Part shown: piece by piece, positions 24,200 to 37,695 of the stretch
Position numbering within the stretch: position 1 is the first letter of the stretch
Layout of the letters: every line of letters starts with the position of its first letter
NCBI GenBank assembly: GCA_964035795.1
Contig: OZ038326.1
Location: 5,941,759-6,005,758 of the forward strand
Length of the DNA stretch: 64,000 bases
Direction: 5' to 3'
From: Pterobdella sp. o SKG-2022
Lineage: Eukaryota > Annelida > Clitellata > Hirudinida > Piscicolidae
The notes under the pieces: model-generated
Database searches by the model: none
What the model saw: the letters and a program-made list of their open reading frames with translations, nothing else
What the model was told of the DNA's origin: nothing
Program-made: the position numbers and the translations under genes

Positions 24200-27100
24200 A
24201 AAAAAGGCAGTTTTAATCTAGAGACTCAAAACAATAACCTCTACTTCAGTAAGCATTTGGCTTGTTTTGAACTGCTGCACTACAACCCCCAAACAATAGA
24301 ACTTGTTATAAATAGCATTTCTGATTCAAAACTGAAGTTCTTCAAAAGATTACTAAAATATGAGTCTGAAAAACTTTTTATCGAATTATTGTTTGACTTT
24401 GATTAAATTATTCTTTCCAATAAAACCCTTTGTTGATTTATAAAGTTTATCTTCAAAGTTGAAAAATCTGGTGTGGAAATCAAGCTCTCTCAATAATGCG
24501 GACAACTTGAATACAAAACTCAAAATGTTATTTTATTGGCTTATTTATTTAAATTTTGTTAAAACGATCTATTTATACAGAAAAAAATCACTTTTAAATA
24601 TCAGTTACGATAAAATATTTAAAAATCGCTTGGAAAACTTTTCAAATGTGAAAATTTTTTCAATTGCTAAAACATTGGAAAGTCTTCATGATTAAAAATA
24701 GAGAAATGAATTTAAAACCGAAAAGTAAATTTACTTCGTGTAGAAATTTCAAACCACGTTAGTTAGGATTGATTTCCTGTGGAAGAATATTCAAATGTGC
24801 TTACATTATGAAAACATGTCTTAGTCCTTTTGGTGACCTGATGCGAAAATAATTTAAATTATGAAATTAATTTTTTATTGATAATCAAGCTTTCAAAAAC
24901 GTCAGCATTGAAAAAATTGAAGGAACATAAAGAGGTTACATAATTGAACAAAAATCAAGTTCTTAACTCAAACAAAAACGCACGCACTTTTCATAATGAT
25001 GCTTTCATATGAAAATATTTTGAGGTTGGGATTTTATCACAGAGAAATTTCAATTACTGTCTAAGAAAGATTTGAAATGCAATTTCAAAATCGTTACTCA
25101 CAATTTGAATCTTGGAGGTAATTGAAAGGGTTGGAGTAAGGCATTATTTAAATGTTTTTTTCTATAAAAAAATAATTTAAGCAATAATTCTCTTTGATTA
25201 AAAGATGATTTTTGCAAAATAAACGACGTCAAAAGAATTCGTACAGAAAGAAAAAAATGGAAAAATTGTTTTAAAAATGTTTCTTTGTTGAAATAAATGC
25301 AATTAAATAATGTAAAAATATTTAATATATGCTTTTTTTTATACCTCTGAGCGTAACGATGATGAATATTCTTGATGCATAAATGGCACCTTTAATTATT
25401 TAGCTTTTTGTTGATTTACGTCGTTTCTTTGTATTTATGATTTTTCGATAATGGAAATTCATTTTGCCTCAAAAAACTTTCTTAAAGGTTCATATTTTGA
25501 GGTTTTTTCTTAACATGCAATAAAGCTAAAACAAGCATTTTATCTAGAAAAATTTTTTCCTTATATATAAAAAAAACTATAATAAATGTTGAGTTTTATT
25601 TAAATTTGAAATGATAAATTTTGACAAGAGAATTTTATCACGAAGTAGCACAAACGACCTGCCATCATAAAAGCTTGAAACTTTCAAGAAATTCTTGTAA
25701 AAAAACATCAAACACAGAAAATAATAGATTATATTATTTTAATATTTTAATGTTGAAAATATTAAAAAACTTCATGTTATCGATACAAAGAAAACTATAT
25801 GAACTTGTCACTCAAACCTACACAAAAAACTGGCAAGTACACACCACAAAAACTCCCAACCTTCTAAACTACCCATATTTCATCTCGAGCACTGGTCAGC
25901 ATTTTGATGTTACTATGGGCAAGCCATCAATTGTTGGTATGAAAAGAGAGTGTATCGTAATAGGATTCAGAAAGGTTCAAGAAATGCTTGATTGATGTCT
26001 CAATGTAATTCAATAACTTGACCCTTTCAACCTTCTTATTATTGATCACTGGCAATCTTGCCTTCGGCATTATTAAACGTTACTTTTTAATCACAATTCA
26101 AACAAGGTGGTGTAATGTAAGAGACAAAAAAAAGTGGGAAAAAAATAAATTGAATTGATTCAAAAGATTTCAAAGTTGAAAAAGTTCTTGAATAAGATTA
26201 GCAATACCATTAAAATGGTTCCAAATCTGTCAAAAGGAGAACTAAAAGTTGAAAAATCTCTATTTTGAAAAATAAAAATTAAAAATTTTTAAATTTTTAT
26301 CATGAACTATCCAAATATTCCTGAAACTTCTACTTTATAATTTTTTCCTAAATAAATAAAACCGCCAACAAAAAACTTTATTTAGTTTTCAGCGGATAAT
26401 TAAAATAATGGAAAATAAACACCTTCTTGAATAAATAAAACGATAATTTTGTAATTATTCACACAACCATACCTCCAGTCTAGCAAGAATTTTCTATATA
26501 GATATATATATTTGTGCATCAGACAGAAAGAAATTATTTAGGTTATTCAACATAAAACTTAAAGAATTCCAATTTTTATTAGAGCCCCATACTTTGTCTA
26601 TATAGATACCCATCAAATATTTTATATAAATTTTTTGAAAGTCATTTTATTATGATAATTGGGTCAATCACAGCCTGTAAGCTGTCTTCACAGAATACTT
26701 CTCCTTACGTTATCACTAAGCTTTTTCCAAGTTCCATTGTTTGATTCATTAAGAGCCGAACGGTATTAAGTTGAGTTTTTATTGTTTGCATTGGTGATGA
26801 TTTTAGCTTCATTGGGGATTTTAGAATTTCAACAAACTAAATATTTTGATATTAAACTTCGAAACAGGGATGCTTTTAACAGCTTTGTTTCGTAAAAAAA
26901 CTCCATTTACAATGAATTCTTTACAAAAATTGAAAAGTTTCGTTTATCTAAATCCTGTATTTTAAATGATAGTAAAAATAACATTGAGATTCAAATCGTA
27001 GGTTTGTGAAAAAATAGTATAAAAAAGGTTTATGAAAATAGTCTTTGGAGCCAACTTTCAAGTGCTGAAATACTTCATTTCAAAAATGATATGTTAACAA

Positions 27101-27415
27101 GTATCCTTTAGGTTTCCATGGATTTCTGAAAATCCGATTCAAAATTCAAGCAATTTTTTTACAAACGCCGATTAAACAAAGAGCTTGGAAATCAATTTAA
27201 ATGCATTGTTTTTTTACTTTGTATGTTGAAAATTTTCGAAATTCATCCACAAAAGCTTGTTAAAACTTCATTAATTTTCTGTTTATATCACGATATTGTC
27301 GCTGTTTCAAATAAATACAGAATTGTTTATCATATTTCTTATTATTATCATCAGTGTAATTTATAATCATATTTTTTTGCACCAAAACAATATCTTTTTA
27401 TATTCATATTATTTC
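24200..27415. other. AT-rich stretch, no supported gene
   Basis: The longest open frame (25621-25995) has no good start or splice context. It ends in NYPYFISSTGQHFDVTM, which I do not recognise. A short exon-like frame near 26660-26745 (IGSITACKLSSQNTSPYVIT) is also unplaced. Nothing else stands out. Confidence 0.4.
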
Positions 27416-27631
<216 letters not shown>

Positions 27632-27792
27632 TCTTTCTATTTTTGTTATTATTTCTCTTATTATTATTGTTTCTATTATTATTATTAATTCTATTATAAT
27701 TATTTCTATTATTAGAATTCTCTTTTTTTTATGTTCATGCTTCAAACTTAGTCTTCACTGTCAATTCGAACCTAAAAGTTGGGTCATTGCAG

Positions 27793-27873
27793 AGACAAGC
27801 GCACTTTCAAGAGAGATTAAAGACAAAAACTGACTGCATCAACAAGCCCATGCATCACTCAATAGTGGACTGA
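27793..27873 (+). other. Candidate orphan terminal exon
   Basis: After a fair acceptor (GGGTCATTGCAG) one frame reads RQAHFQERLKTKTDC then INKPMHHSIVD and a TGA. The composition is balanced, unlike nearby random frames, but no partner exon was found upstream. It could also be a chance frame. Confidence 0.22.
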
Positions 27874-28885
27874 TTGAATCTCTTTTCTCGCATAAATCCT
27901 GGATTTAAAGAAGTGCAACTCACTCATTTTTTATTATTTTACATAAATTATCTTGATCATTTTTTTTAATTAATTAATTATTCAAAATTTTTTTTTTTTA
28001 TTACAAAACGTTTATTTTATTAACAATAGATATTTTTATTGTTAGTTTACTGTTTCTATTCTGAATTTCAATGTATGTTATAGAAAACTTTTAGTTTAAA
28101 TGAAAATGTTGCATAAAAAGAAGTTTTGAAATGTATGGTGCAAGAGCTTCAGGATGTATAACCCTTCGTGAATTCGTTGGTGATCTTGTAATAAGAGAAG
28201 AATGAGATGTTTTTTATTACACTTGGAAATATTGAATGGAAAAAAAACTTTAGTTTTTATATTTTTGGCATCAAATAAGTGGGTTTGAGGCTTTAAAAGT
28301 TGAACTCATGTTTTGAAGCCATGCAGGCATAAAATAAGAAAAATTTTCCAAAAATTTTACACATATTCTATAATATAAATTTTTTTTTTGAGATTTTCAC
28401 AAAAGATTTTTAAATATTAAAATTTCGGTGTTTTATGTTTTTACTTAGAAAATTAAATTTTTTAATTGAAACTCATGTCTTCTCAGTATCTTGTTTCAAG
28501 AGGAGTAAAAATGATGCCATCAAAAAACAAATCAAATTATTCTAGAACCTTATCAAATTTAAATTTAATCTCAATAAAAAGTTGAAATTATTTGTGAAAA
28601 ATAAATTCAAAAACTATTTCGAAATTGAAAAAGTGACTTTTGAAGTGAATTTTGCAAAAGATTTTTCTTAAATTCAGTGATTATCTTAAAATACTGTCCT
28701 CACAACCACTATTGATTTTTGAAAGCTGAAATATTTTGAATTTAATGAAAACTTGCTCTAAAACATTTGCAATTTGTTTGAAAATTTTTCAAACCAACAA
28801 TTAAATTTTTTATATGCAGTTTTAAATTCATTTCGATTTGTTTTCAAACTGATATTCAAATATATCTTAAAATTTTTTCCACTAG

Positions 28886-29107
28886 TTTCTCTTTTTTTCA
28901 CAAAACGAAACCTCATGCCACTTTGAATATCTCACAATACACGAAGTCTTTGTTCAAATCCAGCTCAAAACTACAAAAAACACAACAGCGACACCAACTC
29001 CAGATGTTTTTCAACCTTCAAGATCCACACTTGACTCATTCCACCACCACAACTCAGTTCATCATATCCTATCTCAAAGCATCTATAAAAACGTTAAAAA
29101 ACATTGA
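28886..29107 (+). other. Candidate orphan exon, 73 codons
   Basis: An open frame follows the acceptor-like CCACTAG and includes HFEYLTIHEVFVQIQLK, then TATPTPDVFQPSRSTLDS, ending in TGA. It is richer in C and G than its surroundings. No family is recognised and no upstream exon is assigned. Confidence 0.25.
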
Positions 29108-29235
29108 ATTCACTGTAAAAATATTTTTAAACTTTGCATCGAAAAATAGAAAATTGATACATTTTTTGTAGAAAAAATTTTATAATCTTTGGTGAGTTTC
29201 ACGCAGAAACTGAATCTCCAAAACAAATACATGGG

Positions 29236-29454
29236 TTATTTCAATATTTTTCTCAGAAACAACTTCTCTCTATAAACACATTCATATAATACACCGTTCA
29301 TTGAACGATGCACAAACACGACTTCATAATGCCGTGTTGTTTTTTTCCGTCTTCTAACAACACCATACAAAACATCGCAGCGGTCGCACACTAAGTTATT
29401 CATATTTAAATCTTGCGCGATTGTTTTTGATTTTTTTATACAAGCTCGACGCAT
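29236..29454 (-). CDS. Small hypothetical protein, reverse strand
   Basis: A 72-codon frame begins MRRACIKKSKT and contains CDRCDVLYGVVRRRKK. It is basic, with a CxxC pair and no signal peptide or membrane segment. Its main support is context: the 100 bases upstream of its ATG are CpG- and GC-rich for this genome and carry a CRE-like TTACGTCA about 55 bases upstream. It may be a first exon rather than a whole gene. Confidence 0.25.
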   Translation of the reverse strand: MRRACIKKSKTIAQDLNMNNLVCDRCDVLYGVVRRRKKTTRHYEVVFVHRSMNGVLYECVYREKLFLRKILK

Positions 29455-29570
29455 AAAAACTGCAACGAATATTCGAAAACTCCGAGGGGCGCTTGTTGTT
29501 TCTGATGACGTAAAATTCTCATTGATTTTTTCACGCCACCAAACACACTCGAACCAGCTTGATGGAAACG
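29455..29570. promoter_or_regulatory. CpG-rich patch with CRE-like site, possible promoter
   Basis: This short stretch is unusually rich in CpG for the window (CGAGGGGCGC, CACGCCACC) and contains TGACGTAA at 29506-29513, a CRE/ATF-type half-palindrome. It sits directly upstream of the reverse-strand frame at 29236-29454. Direction and activity are not shown. Confidence 0.3.
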
Positions 29571-30840
29571 TATGGCACTTTTATTCATTTCTTATGTTTC
29601 AATTATTTTTCGAATCCTTTTTAATCATGCTGAGTAATTCTATGGGAGATTTGTATTGATATTTTTTTAATAAGCTAAACCTTCCGCATCATTAGAGGTT
29701 ATTTCAAATGACACCAAAAGCTCCTACTTAGCATTAGTAATGAAGGAAAAGTTTTTAAAATGTAATTTATGCACGCAAAAAGCTTTTTACTCATTTTGTT
29801 TGATAAAACTTAGTGTTTGATTTTTTACACAAAATGAAATACTTTTTAACTCTATTCCCCTTGTATTCCGCTGTCAATTGCCAATTGTACGTGAGCATTT
29901 GAAAACTGTATGAAGCTTTTAATGAACAGTCTTTTACAGTTTTGCATTATAGGTATTCATTATCGGGTACATCGACGCACGTGAAATTCTTTTCGGGAAG
30001 TTTCTAGAAATTGCCAAATCCTAGATTATTAATATTATTGCTTTGGGATAAGAAAGTTGGATATGCTCAAAAATAATACACAAAACAATAACATGAGCAT
30101 TTTCTTGATTATAAATTATATATATAGCTGAAGATTTATCTGCAGAAGCTTGAAAAATGTTATCTTGTCTCTAAATGATTGAGTCTCATCTAACCATGGT
30201 TTAGATTGTTGATCATTTCAAACCATATATTCATTACGAGCTATTAGCTTCACCATTCAAATGGAACCTTTCCATTTTGAATCCCTAGTTTTCAAATGAA
30301 AATTTAAAATAATACAAGTTTCTAAAAATAGACCCAATCAATTGGCTGCTAATTAGTCAGCCAATCATACCAGTCCTGGTAATTGATGCTAAAAAAACAC
30401 TCTAATTTTGACAAAAAAAGTCCAAAAAATTCATTTCATAGATCTTCATTGATAAAACCCACTTTATAAATGGCGTGGCATTCCATTATTGGTCATGTCT
30501 TAAGTACTTCTAGGCAGAGTTAACGTGCTTTCTAGACATGTTTTTCTTGAAATAAATATTGAGGTTCTTGATTGCAGTCAATACATCAACTTGTATGCAA
30601 TTTTATAGCATCTTGCAATGTAAAAGCGCGAATTAAACGTTACAGCATGCTATTTTGCTTATTGGAATATATTGAACGCCTTATACAAAGAGGTTTGCCT
30701 AAGGGAAGTCTTGTTCCTTTAGTTTTTTTTTAAACTTTTAAATATTTTGTCAAAAAGTTTTAAATGTTAATTTTTGGTGATAAATCAAAAATCTATTCCA
30801 TCAACACTAAAGAGAAAAAAACTGAAGGTCTGAAATCCTT

Positions 30841-30912
30841 GCCCGAACCGAAACTCTAGCCCACAACTTTGTGATTAGAGTCTAAACGCTTTCAACTGAA
30901 TTTCACTTGAAA
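30841..30912 (-). pseudogene. tRNA-Lys(CUU)-like pseudogene
   Basis: Read on the minus strand, this resembles a tRNA-Lys. It has a TTCAGTTG..AGCG D-arm (A box), TTAGACTCTAATC across the anticodon arm where CTTAATC would be expected (one T missing), then GTTGTGGGC and GTTTCGGTTCGGGC. The 3' end matches the TTCGGGC typical of tRNA-Lys. The acceptor 5' strand and the stems are decayed, so it cannot be functional. It may be a dead tRNA copy or the head of a tRNA-derived SINE; no repeat body is evident beyond it. Confidence 0.5.
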
Positions 30913-31521
30913 AAATATTGCTTAAATAAAATTTTAAGAGCAGATAAATCTCTAAAAATAGTTTTTTGAATAAATAAATAGTTGTATTAATAGTTTAAAT
31001 GCTTTGCCAAATTAAAGTATGGGCATTTTTTTATACCGATGTGTGCTCCGGTTTTATCGTGTTAAATTAATCGTTTGACTTTTTAATTAAGTGCCCTATA
31101 ATTTCCTTTTTCCATCCATTTCATACAAAACTCCATTACACGTCAGTATATGTTTTTATATGGTGACAAAGAAAATTGAATAAGTAATTTCAATATTTTT
31201 CATCTGCAGCTAATAATGTTATACTACAAGAGTTTTTTCGCATAGGAGTATTGAATGAATGAAAAACAGTTTTGAAGTTTGATTGTAAGTTTTTTAACAT
31301 TAATAAAAGTATTAGCTCACAAAAAATATGATGAGAATCGACAAAACAATCCAAAGATTTATTAATGCATGAAGCTTTGAAGTTATTGTCAAGCCGTTTT
31401 CAAAAAGTTGTGACCAATTTTATCACATTTTCAATATTGGTGACCAAATCCATCGTCCATTATTCAAATCTCAAAATATCTCACAGTTGAATGTAAAGGA
31501 TGCAGTCACTTTTATAACAAA

Positions 31522-31561
31522 ATGATGATGTGTATCTTGGTAATTCTTACCCTCAGTGATG
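31522..31561 (+). other. Candidate signal-peptide exon
   Basis: ATG followed by MCILVILTLSD-type hydrophobic codons (MMMCILVILTLSD) ends in phase 1 before GTTGGTAG. The layout copies the first exons of the secreted genes at 15071 and 49499. No phase-matched second exon was found with confidence. Confidence 0.25.
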
Positions 31562-31860
31562 GTTGGTAGAAAAGTTGCAACAACGAGAGGCTGCTTTGTT
31601 GCATGGTTTGTTGTTTATTAGCTCAGAGTTTTAGTTATTTCGCGCAAAAATTTTTAAAGTTTCAGTAGTGTTTTGCTCATATTTAAATTCTTTTTTGTTA
31701 AAAAACACTCCATTATTTCTCGTTTGAAAGCAAATAGTTTAATAATCTAACTGACTTGTGCGGCCTCACAGTGAACTTTCAAAAAACTCTCAAAACTCAA
31801 AATCTAAAATTTTTTTATCTACCAAAAATGTGTTTTCCATCTCAATGAAGTGTATATTAG

Positions 31861-32103
31861 TTTTTGTTTCGTGAAAATCGCCATGAATTTTTAAACACAA
31901 GTACGTTAACAATTCAAAGCCTTCCTGCTGTACACTCTCACAAACTTGTAAATTTAAAAACAAATATAATTCGTTCGCTGATGCAGAAACTTTCTAAATT
32001 GAAGCTTTCATGGTTGAGAACAGAAGTTTCTGAATTTTTAGAATCATTTAATGCACCAAACTTTAGGTTTCATAAGGGCATTTCAATAATTTCTCCCAAC
32101 TGA
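31861..32103 (+). other. Candidate orphan terminal exon, 80 codons
   Basis: Following TATATTAG, a frame is open to a TGA. It contains RENRHEFLN, IQSLPAVHSHKLVNL and LSWLRTEVSEFLESFNAPN. Residue use looks protein-like. No family is recognised, and its phase (0) does not join directly to the signal-like exon at 31522. Confidence 0.28.
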
Positions 32104-35100
32104 TGAATTAACCTTTGATAGACTTGAGGAAAAATTTGTAAAATATGGATGTTTTTAGAAATTTAAAGCAGTGCACTTGTGTGTCGCCTCGAGGAAGAGG
32201 GGATGAAACTCGCATGGTGTTTTCTACATCTTCAAGCTACCTAGTGATTCTTGTAATTGCTTAACACATTTTAAAAAGATATTAAATATAGTTTAAATTA
32301 AAAATTTTCAATAAATTCTAGTGGTATGAAATTATTCATTCATCATGACGCTCAAAACAAGACTTCACGTCAGCATTTTGAACAAAATCCATCTGAATAT
32401 AGGTTATAAATGATTCTATAAAACCTACAAAAAATTCGAAATACTTGATTGGAATTATATTTCTAAAAAAATAATTAATTGAGAAAATCATTTTTCTCTT
32501 AGAAACAATTAAAACAAAACTTTATTAAACGCTTTTATAAATTGCTCTGAATTCCCGCCTAAAATGGCGAGCATCAATTAGACTCTGTCAAATTTTTTGA
32601 AATCAATTTTTTCATTATTATACTGTTATATTTCAGAGCTGAATTAAAACCTGCATGTAGCTAGACTGGCAGCGTAAAATAACTTGACAAAAGTTTCATT
32701 ATAATAAACAATAAACTAATGCATTTTACATACAAAACCTGCGCATAATTCATTTAGCAATCAGCGAAAAACATTGAGAAAAAAATCCACAAAAAGAATT
32801 GTTCTGTGAAAAGTTTTTGAGTAAATGTGGAAAGCATCAAAACCCGTAAAACTGCAAAGTGGAAATTAAATTTTCAAGCAATTCTTGCATAATTCCAATA
32901 AGCTCGGAGTGTTTAATGCGTACAAAGTTTGTTTCATACACGGGCATACGCTCTGTCACTCCTTATGGTGGTTATATATGCCAAATACGCCTGCTACGAA
33001 CCAGCCAAAAACAAAATTTAGTAGCAATTTGTCTAAACTTTTGGTAGATTCTGATTCGTTTGAAAAATTTGAAATGATTGTAACACCGAATATTGTGATA
33101 AAGTTTCATTAAGATTCATCTGAGTTCAGATGTTTGAAAATATTTTTTTGAATTCCACTTGTATGAAGTCGTGTAGTTTTGTCAAAAACTTGAAAAGATT
33201 AAAAAGATTTTCTCATAATTTCTTTCACTCCTTCTGCTGTTGTTACTGATAAAACTTTGTAAATTTTCATAAATTACAACTCTCTCGTGCCAGCCAACTG
33301 AAAACTGGTTAGTTAACTTTTATTGATTCAAGTAATAAAAATAGTTAAAACTTCTATTTATATGTTCATTGGACACCATTAATGAAACACTTCAACATGT
33401 CATCTGATGTATCTAGTACCACACAAAATTAAACACTTTTTAATGTTTGAAAGCACTTTATTTTTAATTGAAAATTCATGCTTCGTTAGAATTTATTACA
33501 AAACTTCACGTTTCCTGCTCATCCATCAACTAAACGACTCGGTCTCAAAAAGACCTCACATTCAATTAAAAAATTCAATCGTAGCAATGATTTTCAAAAT
33601 TAAAATTGATTTTATGGTAAGCATATATTGATTTTATAAAAAAAATATAAATGATAAAAACGTTTACATTTTCAAAAACTCGGAAAAATGCAATTTTTAA
33701 TCTAGTAGTCAGTTCACTAATGGTTAAAGTTGAAAAAAAATTGATAGAAATATCACAAAAGAAGAGAAACAATAAAAAAATTATCATGGAATTAACAATA
33801 AAATAATAAAAATGATAAAATAAAGATTAAAACGAATAATAAAAAATAATAATCAAACAATATTAATAATAAATGAATGAGGCACACACGCATGCTATCG
33901 AGGTAATGCAAGAACAATCAACATAAGTGATCAAATAAACGACATCAGAGAAGTATTGTCAACTCTGAATCTAATTATATATTAACTGAGCAAAAGTTCA
34001 TCACATACCATTTCATTGAGTTGCAAAATAATTCCTCCCTCAATGTATGTTTTAAGTTGTTAACCCTGAAAAGTGCCATGGGTCACATGCGAGTGTCTCA
34101 GGCATCGAGATGTGCTGAAGATCCTCACAAGCAGATCAAGCGTATAGCCTTTCATCTTTGACGCTTTTGTAATTGAACAAAAGATTTTAAACTCCATAGA
34201 GTGTAATGGGGATAAACTCGTGCGCTTCATTTGGTAAATCTGCGTTGTAGAAGCTTGAGACGTTAGAAGTTGCAACTTTTTCGAGCAGACAATAATTTTC
34301 AAAAGTTTTGCCTTATTATAAAATGTTAAAAATAAAATTTCACATAGCTGAGTAGATGTGTGCGAAAAAATCCTACTCATGAAAATAAAAATAATTTGTA
34401 TATAAAAGTGAGATTTTTTTGAAAAATTATTTTGGGATGATACATAAAGAATAGTTTTGTATAAGCTAATCGTTCTTTTTTCATTAAATTTTTAACGTTA
34501 AAATTATTCTCTCACTTATGATAATGATCAAAAATAACTTTATGCATGAGAAACTTTTTTTTCGTGAGGAGAAAATAATTGAACCTGTTTGTCAAAAGTG
34601 AAAAATGTTTTTGAGTTAATAATGCTTTTAGGTGCAAATTTTAAATTACAAAAAAAATTAGTATTTGTTTCCTGTATCATTATTCAAGAGAATATATGAA
34701 AAATTTGAAGAAAAATCCTAAATTCAAAAATTTACCAAAATTGATATCTTATTTATTGCAAAGCTTCTTGGCAAATTAATTATTCAAACTTATAATGCAA
34801 TCAGCATGAATTTACATTAAATCAACATTGGTGGATTCACCTTTATAGGGAAAAACATATGATGAAATATGCAAAGAAATTTTAAAAACTTCATAAAAAT
34901 CAGTTATTAAGACTTCATCAAACTTTTGTAAGTTTTATGAAATTTTCTATTAAAATTAATTAAAAAACACATGGATATCTATATAATCTATTTAACCAAT
35001 GGGTTATATGTGGAATTAATTGACGAAAATCAAGTTACGAGTTTATACTGTAGAGAGAAATAAAAATCTATTCAAGAATTAGTTCTATAGACAAGCCTTC

Positions 35101-36667
35101 ACATGCTTTTATAATAAAAATTTAGAAAATTATTTACCATAAATGCCAAAAAAAGTGGGAAGATGGTTAATTGTTAATTAAGATGTAAAAAAAATTGTGT
35201 TATTGCCATTTAATTAATTAACTGCAAAACGAAAAAAAAGTTTTTAAAAAACGTTTTTATTGAGACAAAATTAAACATTAAATATTATATATTTTTAAAA
35301 TAAACTAAAGGTTTTTTAAATATTTCACATCGGCTTATGATTACCATAACCGTTCAAATCTAGTTTTTTCATCAGACTCATGAGTTATTTTTGTCAATTG
35401 AAGGATTTTTCAGTAGTTCAAGATGCCTCGTTACTCTGCCTTTATACAGGCTTTTTCAACCACACAAGCGTGCGTTTTTTGGTTGATTTAATGAGTTGCT
35501 AAAGTTATATACAATTTTTCTACCAGTTTTACTCTTTTATTTTATTGCCAATTATTAGATTATGTAGTTTGAGAAAACATAAAACTTTGAGTCATATTTC
35601 CAAAATACAAAGGTTTTCATATGGTAATTTTGAAAATTTTGTTTTTTACGTCGAAAAGTGAAGCTTTTAAAACATTTATTAAGCAATAAAAGCTATAATC
35701 TCGCATCATAATTTAAAATTAAAAAATTATATGAAAGCAATATTAGAGAAAAACATTTTTGAAACAACGCAATTAAAATTAATATGGGAATGGCTGCAGT
35801 TAATATTGATATAAGACTAGTGACTCGCAATAAAACTTGAAATCTTGAGATGAAATCATCATAACGAACGTGTAATTAAGAATTCTGAATGGAGCACCCC
35901 TCATTCCATCATCCACCACTCCAGATTTAGAATTTTTAGTTTCTTGAAGAATATAAAAGATCTTTACGGCTGTAATTACTTTGAAATAAAAATATTTGAA
36001 TTTCTGTATTAAAAAGCCAAAAACCTTCAAGTTTTTTGTTAATTTAAATTTTTTTTATTATCTTTTTCCACCATAAGCATTCAGCTGCAATAGAATTCTT
36101 TGAAAATACATTTCGTGAAATATTGCATGGAGAAGCCTTGCCAAAATGAAAGTTTCATTTTTTTCAAAATCAATTTCTTTCTTTAAAACTTGTTTTCAGT
36201 TTAAATATTTTCGCGAAAGTTTTTCTACTCAATCAAGTTTCAAAAATCCAATTCCGAAAGTATACAAGACTGAATGTAACTTTCTACAAAAATTAATTTA
36301 AAAATCTTCTGAGCAAACAAGGCGATAGAGAAGGTATATTAATTTTAAATGCATTCCCGCAAAATTGTTGTTTGCTGTAATAATCTTTTTAAAAGATTTA
36401 ATTAATAAATAAAATGGAAAACAAAATTTTTTTATTATGTTAGTTCAAATGAAATAAATTATTAATGGGAGTAGATTTGGAAGCAGTAAGTGACCAAGTG
36501 AAGGGCATATGTAACCGCACCAGCACAATGTTAATGACGTTCTTTTAAGCAAATGAATTTTAAAATCTTGGTTGAAAGTCTTTTTTGGTAAAACTAACAA
36601 AGAATTTTTAAAATCAATTTAAAACGAAAAAAGATCGTTCAAAAAAATCAACAAAAGATCTTTTTTG
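32104..36667. other. AT-rich stretch, no supported gene
   Basis: Weak protein-like frames occur near 32885-33112 (+) and 34040-34170, where the two strands are both open. None has a consistent splice frame or recognisable domain, so I leave them unassigned. Confidence 0.4.
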
Positions 36668-37316
36668 GAACCTATTTTTGCGTACATTTCATCTCCATGC
36701 GATCAGACAGGCACGCAAGTTCCTACCCTTTGACACTGCCGTTGCTCTGATCATCTCTTTAGTTCTTTCAAGGATTGATTACTGTAACTCTCTTCTTTGT
36801 CGACTCCCGAACTGTCTTATTTCTAAGTTGCAATCTCTCCAAAATCGCGCTGCTAAAACCGCTCTTCAAGCCGACTACTATTCTTCATCTCACACCTGTC
36901 TCGATCGCCTCCATTGGCTGCCGGTCGTACTAAGAGCCCAGTTCAAGTTGCTATGGCTCACGGCTAACATCTTATACTTTAATCAGCCAGCTTATTTATA
37001 TGACCGTCTTTCCATCAGACAGACTTCTGAGTCTCTCAGGTCTTCCAACACTGGTTTATGCCTACATCAGCCTGTCTCTTCTAAACCTTTCTTACATCGC
37101 TCCTTCTCGCATATCGCCCCTCACTTATGGAACTCTCTTCCACTTAATGTCCGTCTTTCACCTTCTCTTAAAATTTTTCGCAAGCGTTTAAAAACGCATC
37201 TTTATAGCCAAATTTCTTTCTCATAGCCCTTCTGATTAGAACAGCGCCTCTGCAGCAAACCTAGTTTGCAAACTGCGCGCCCTACAAATACAAATACAAA
37301 TACAAATACAAATACA
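36668..37316 (+). mobile_element. 5'-truncated CR1-like LINE, reverse transcriptase C-terminus and 3' tail
   Basis: The open frame 36678-37226 is the end of a CR1/Jockey-type reverse transcriptase ORF. It has SLVLSRIDYCNSLLCRLP, KLQSLQNRAAKTA, LDRLHWLPVVLRAQFKLL, SFSHIAPHLWNSLP and FRKRLKTHLYSQ. It stops with TAG. A short 3' UTR (CTAGTTTGCAAACTGCGCGC) ends in about five ACAAAT units at 37281-37316, the microsatellite-type tail of CR1 elements. The intact frame suggests a fairly recent insertion. The 5' part of the element is missing. Confidence 0.88.
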
Positions 37317-37639
37317 TACTTCAAAGAAAATTTTTGTTTGAGTTTTTGAATTAAAACTTCATGATCGATCTCCTCAAAGAATTTCATTTTATTTATTGAT
37401 AGTTTGAGTTTTTTACATCAAAAAAGTCTTTCAGTTTGTATAGAAAAAAAGTTCTTTTAATTGATAAGCTCTGCAAAAACTTTTATTTCTTGAGTAATGT
37501 GCACAGACTTGCATGAAAAAGTCGTGAGAAACCTACATAAATGTTTTATTCCTTTGAAACTGCTTTTGAATAACGCAATATTTCTATTGGCATTCAAAAT
37601 TTTCATTAACTCTGACACGCCCATTTGAACCAACATTGT

Positions 37640-37695
37640 TGAAATTGCTTTGCAGAAATTCTAGTTTGAAAATTGAGCGCTATATAAATAAAGGT
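37640..37695 (+). mobile_element. CR1-like 3' tail fragment
   Basis: GCAGAAATTCTAGTTTGAAA followed by GAGCGCTATATAAATAAA resembles the 3' ends of the copies at 36668 and 48130. It lies 320 bp after the first copy and is probably a severely truncated insertion of a related element. Confidence 0.5.
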
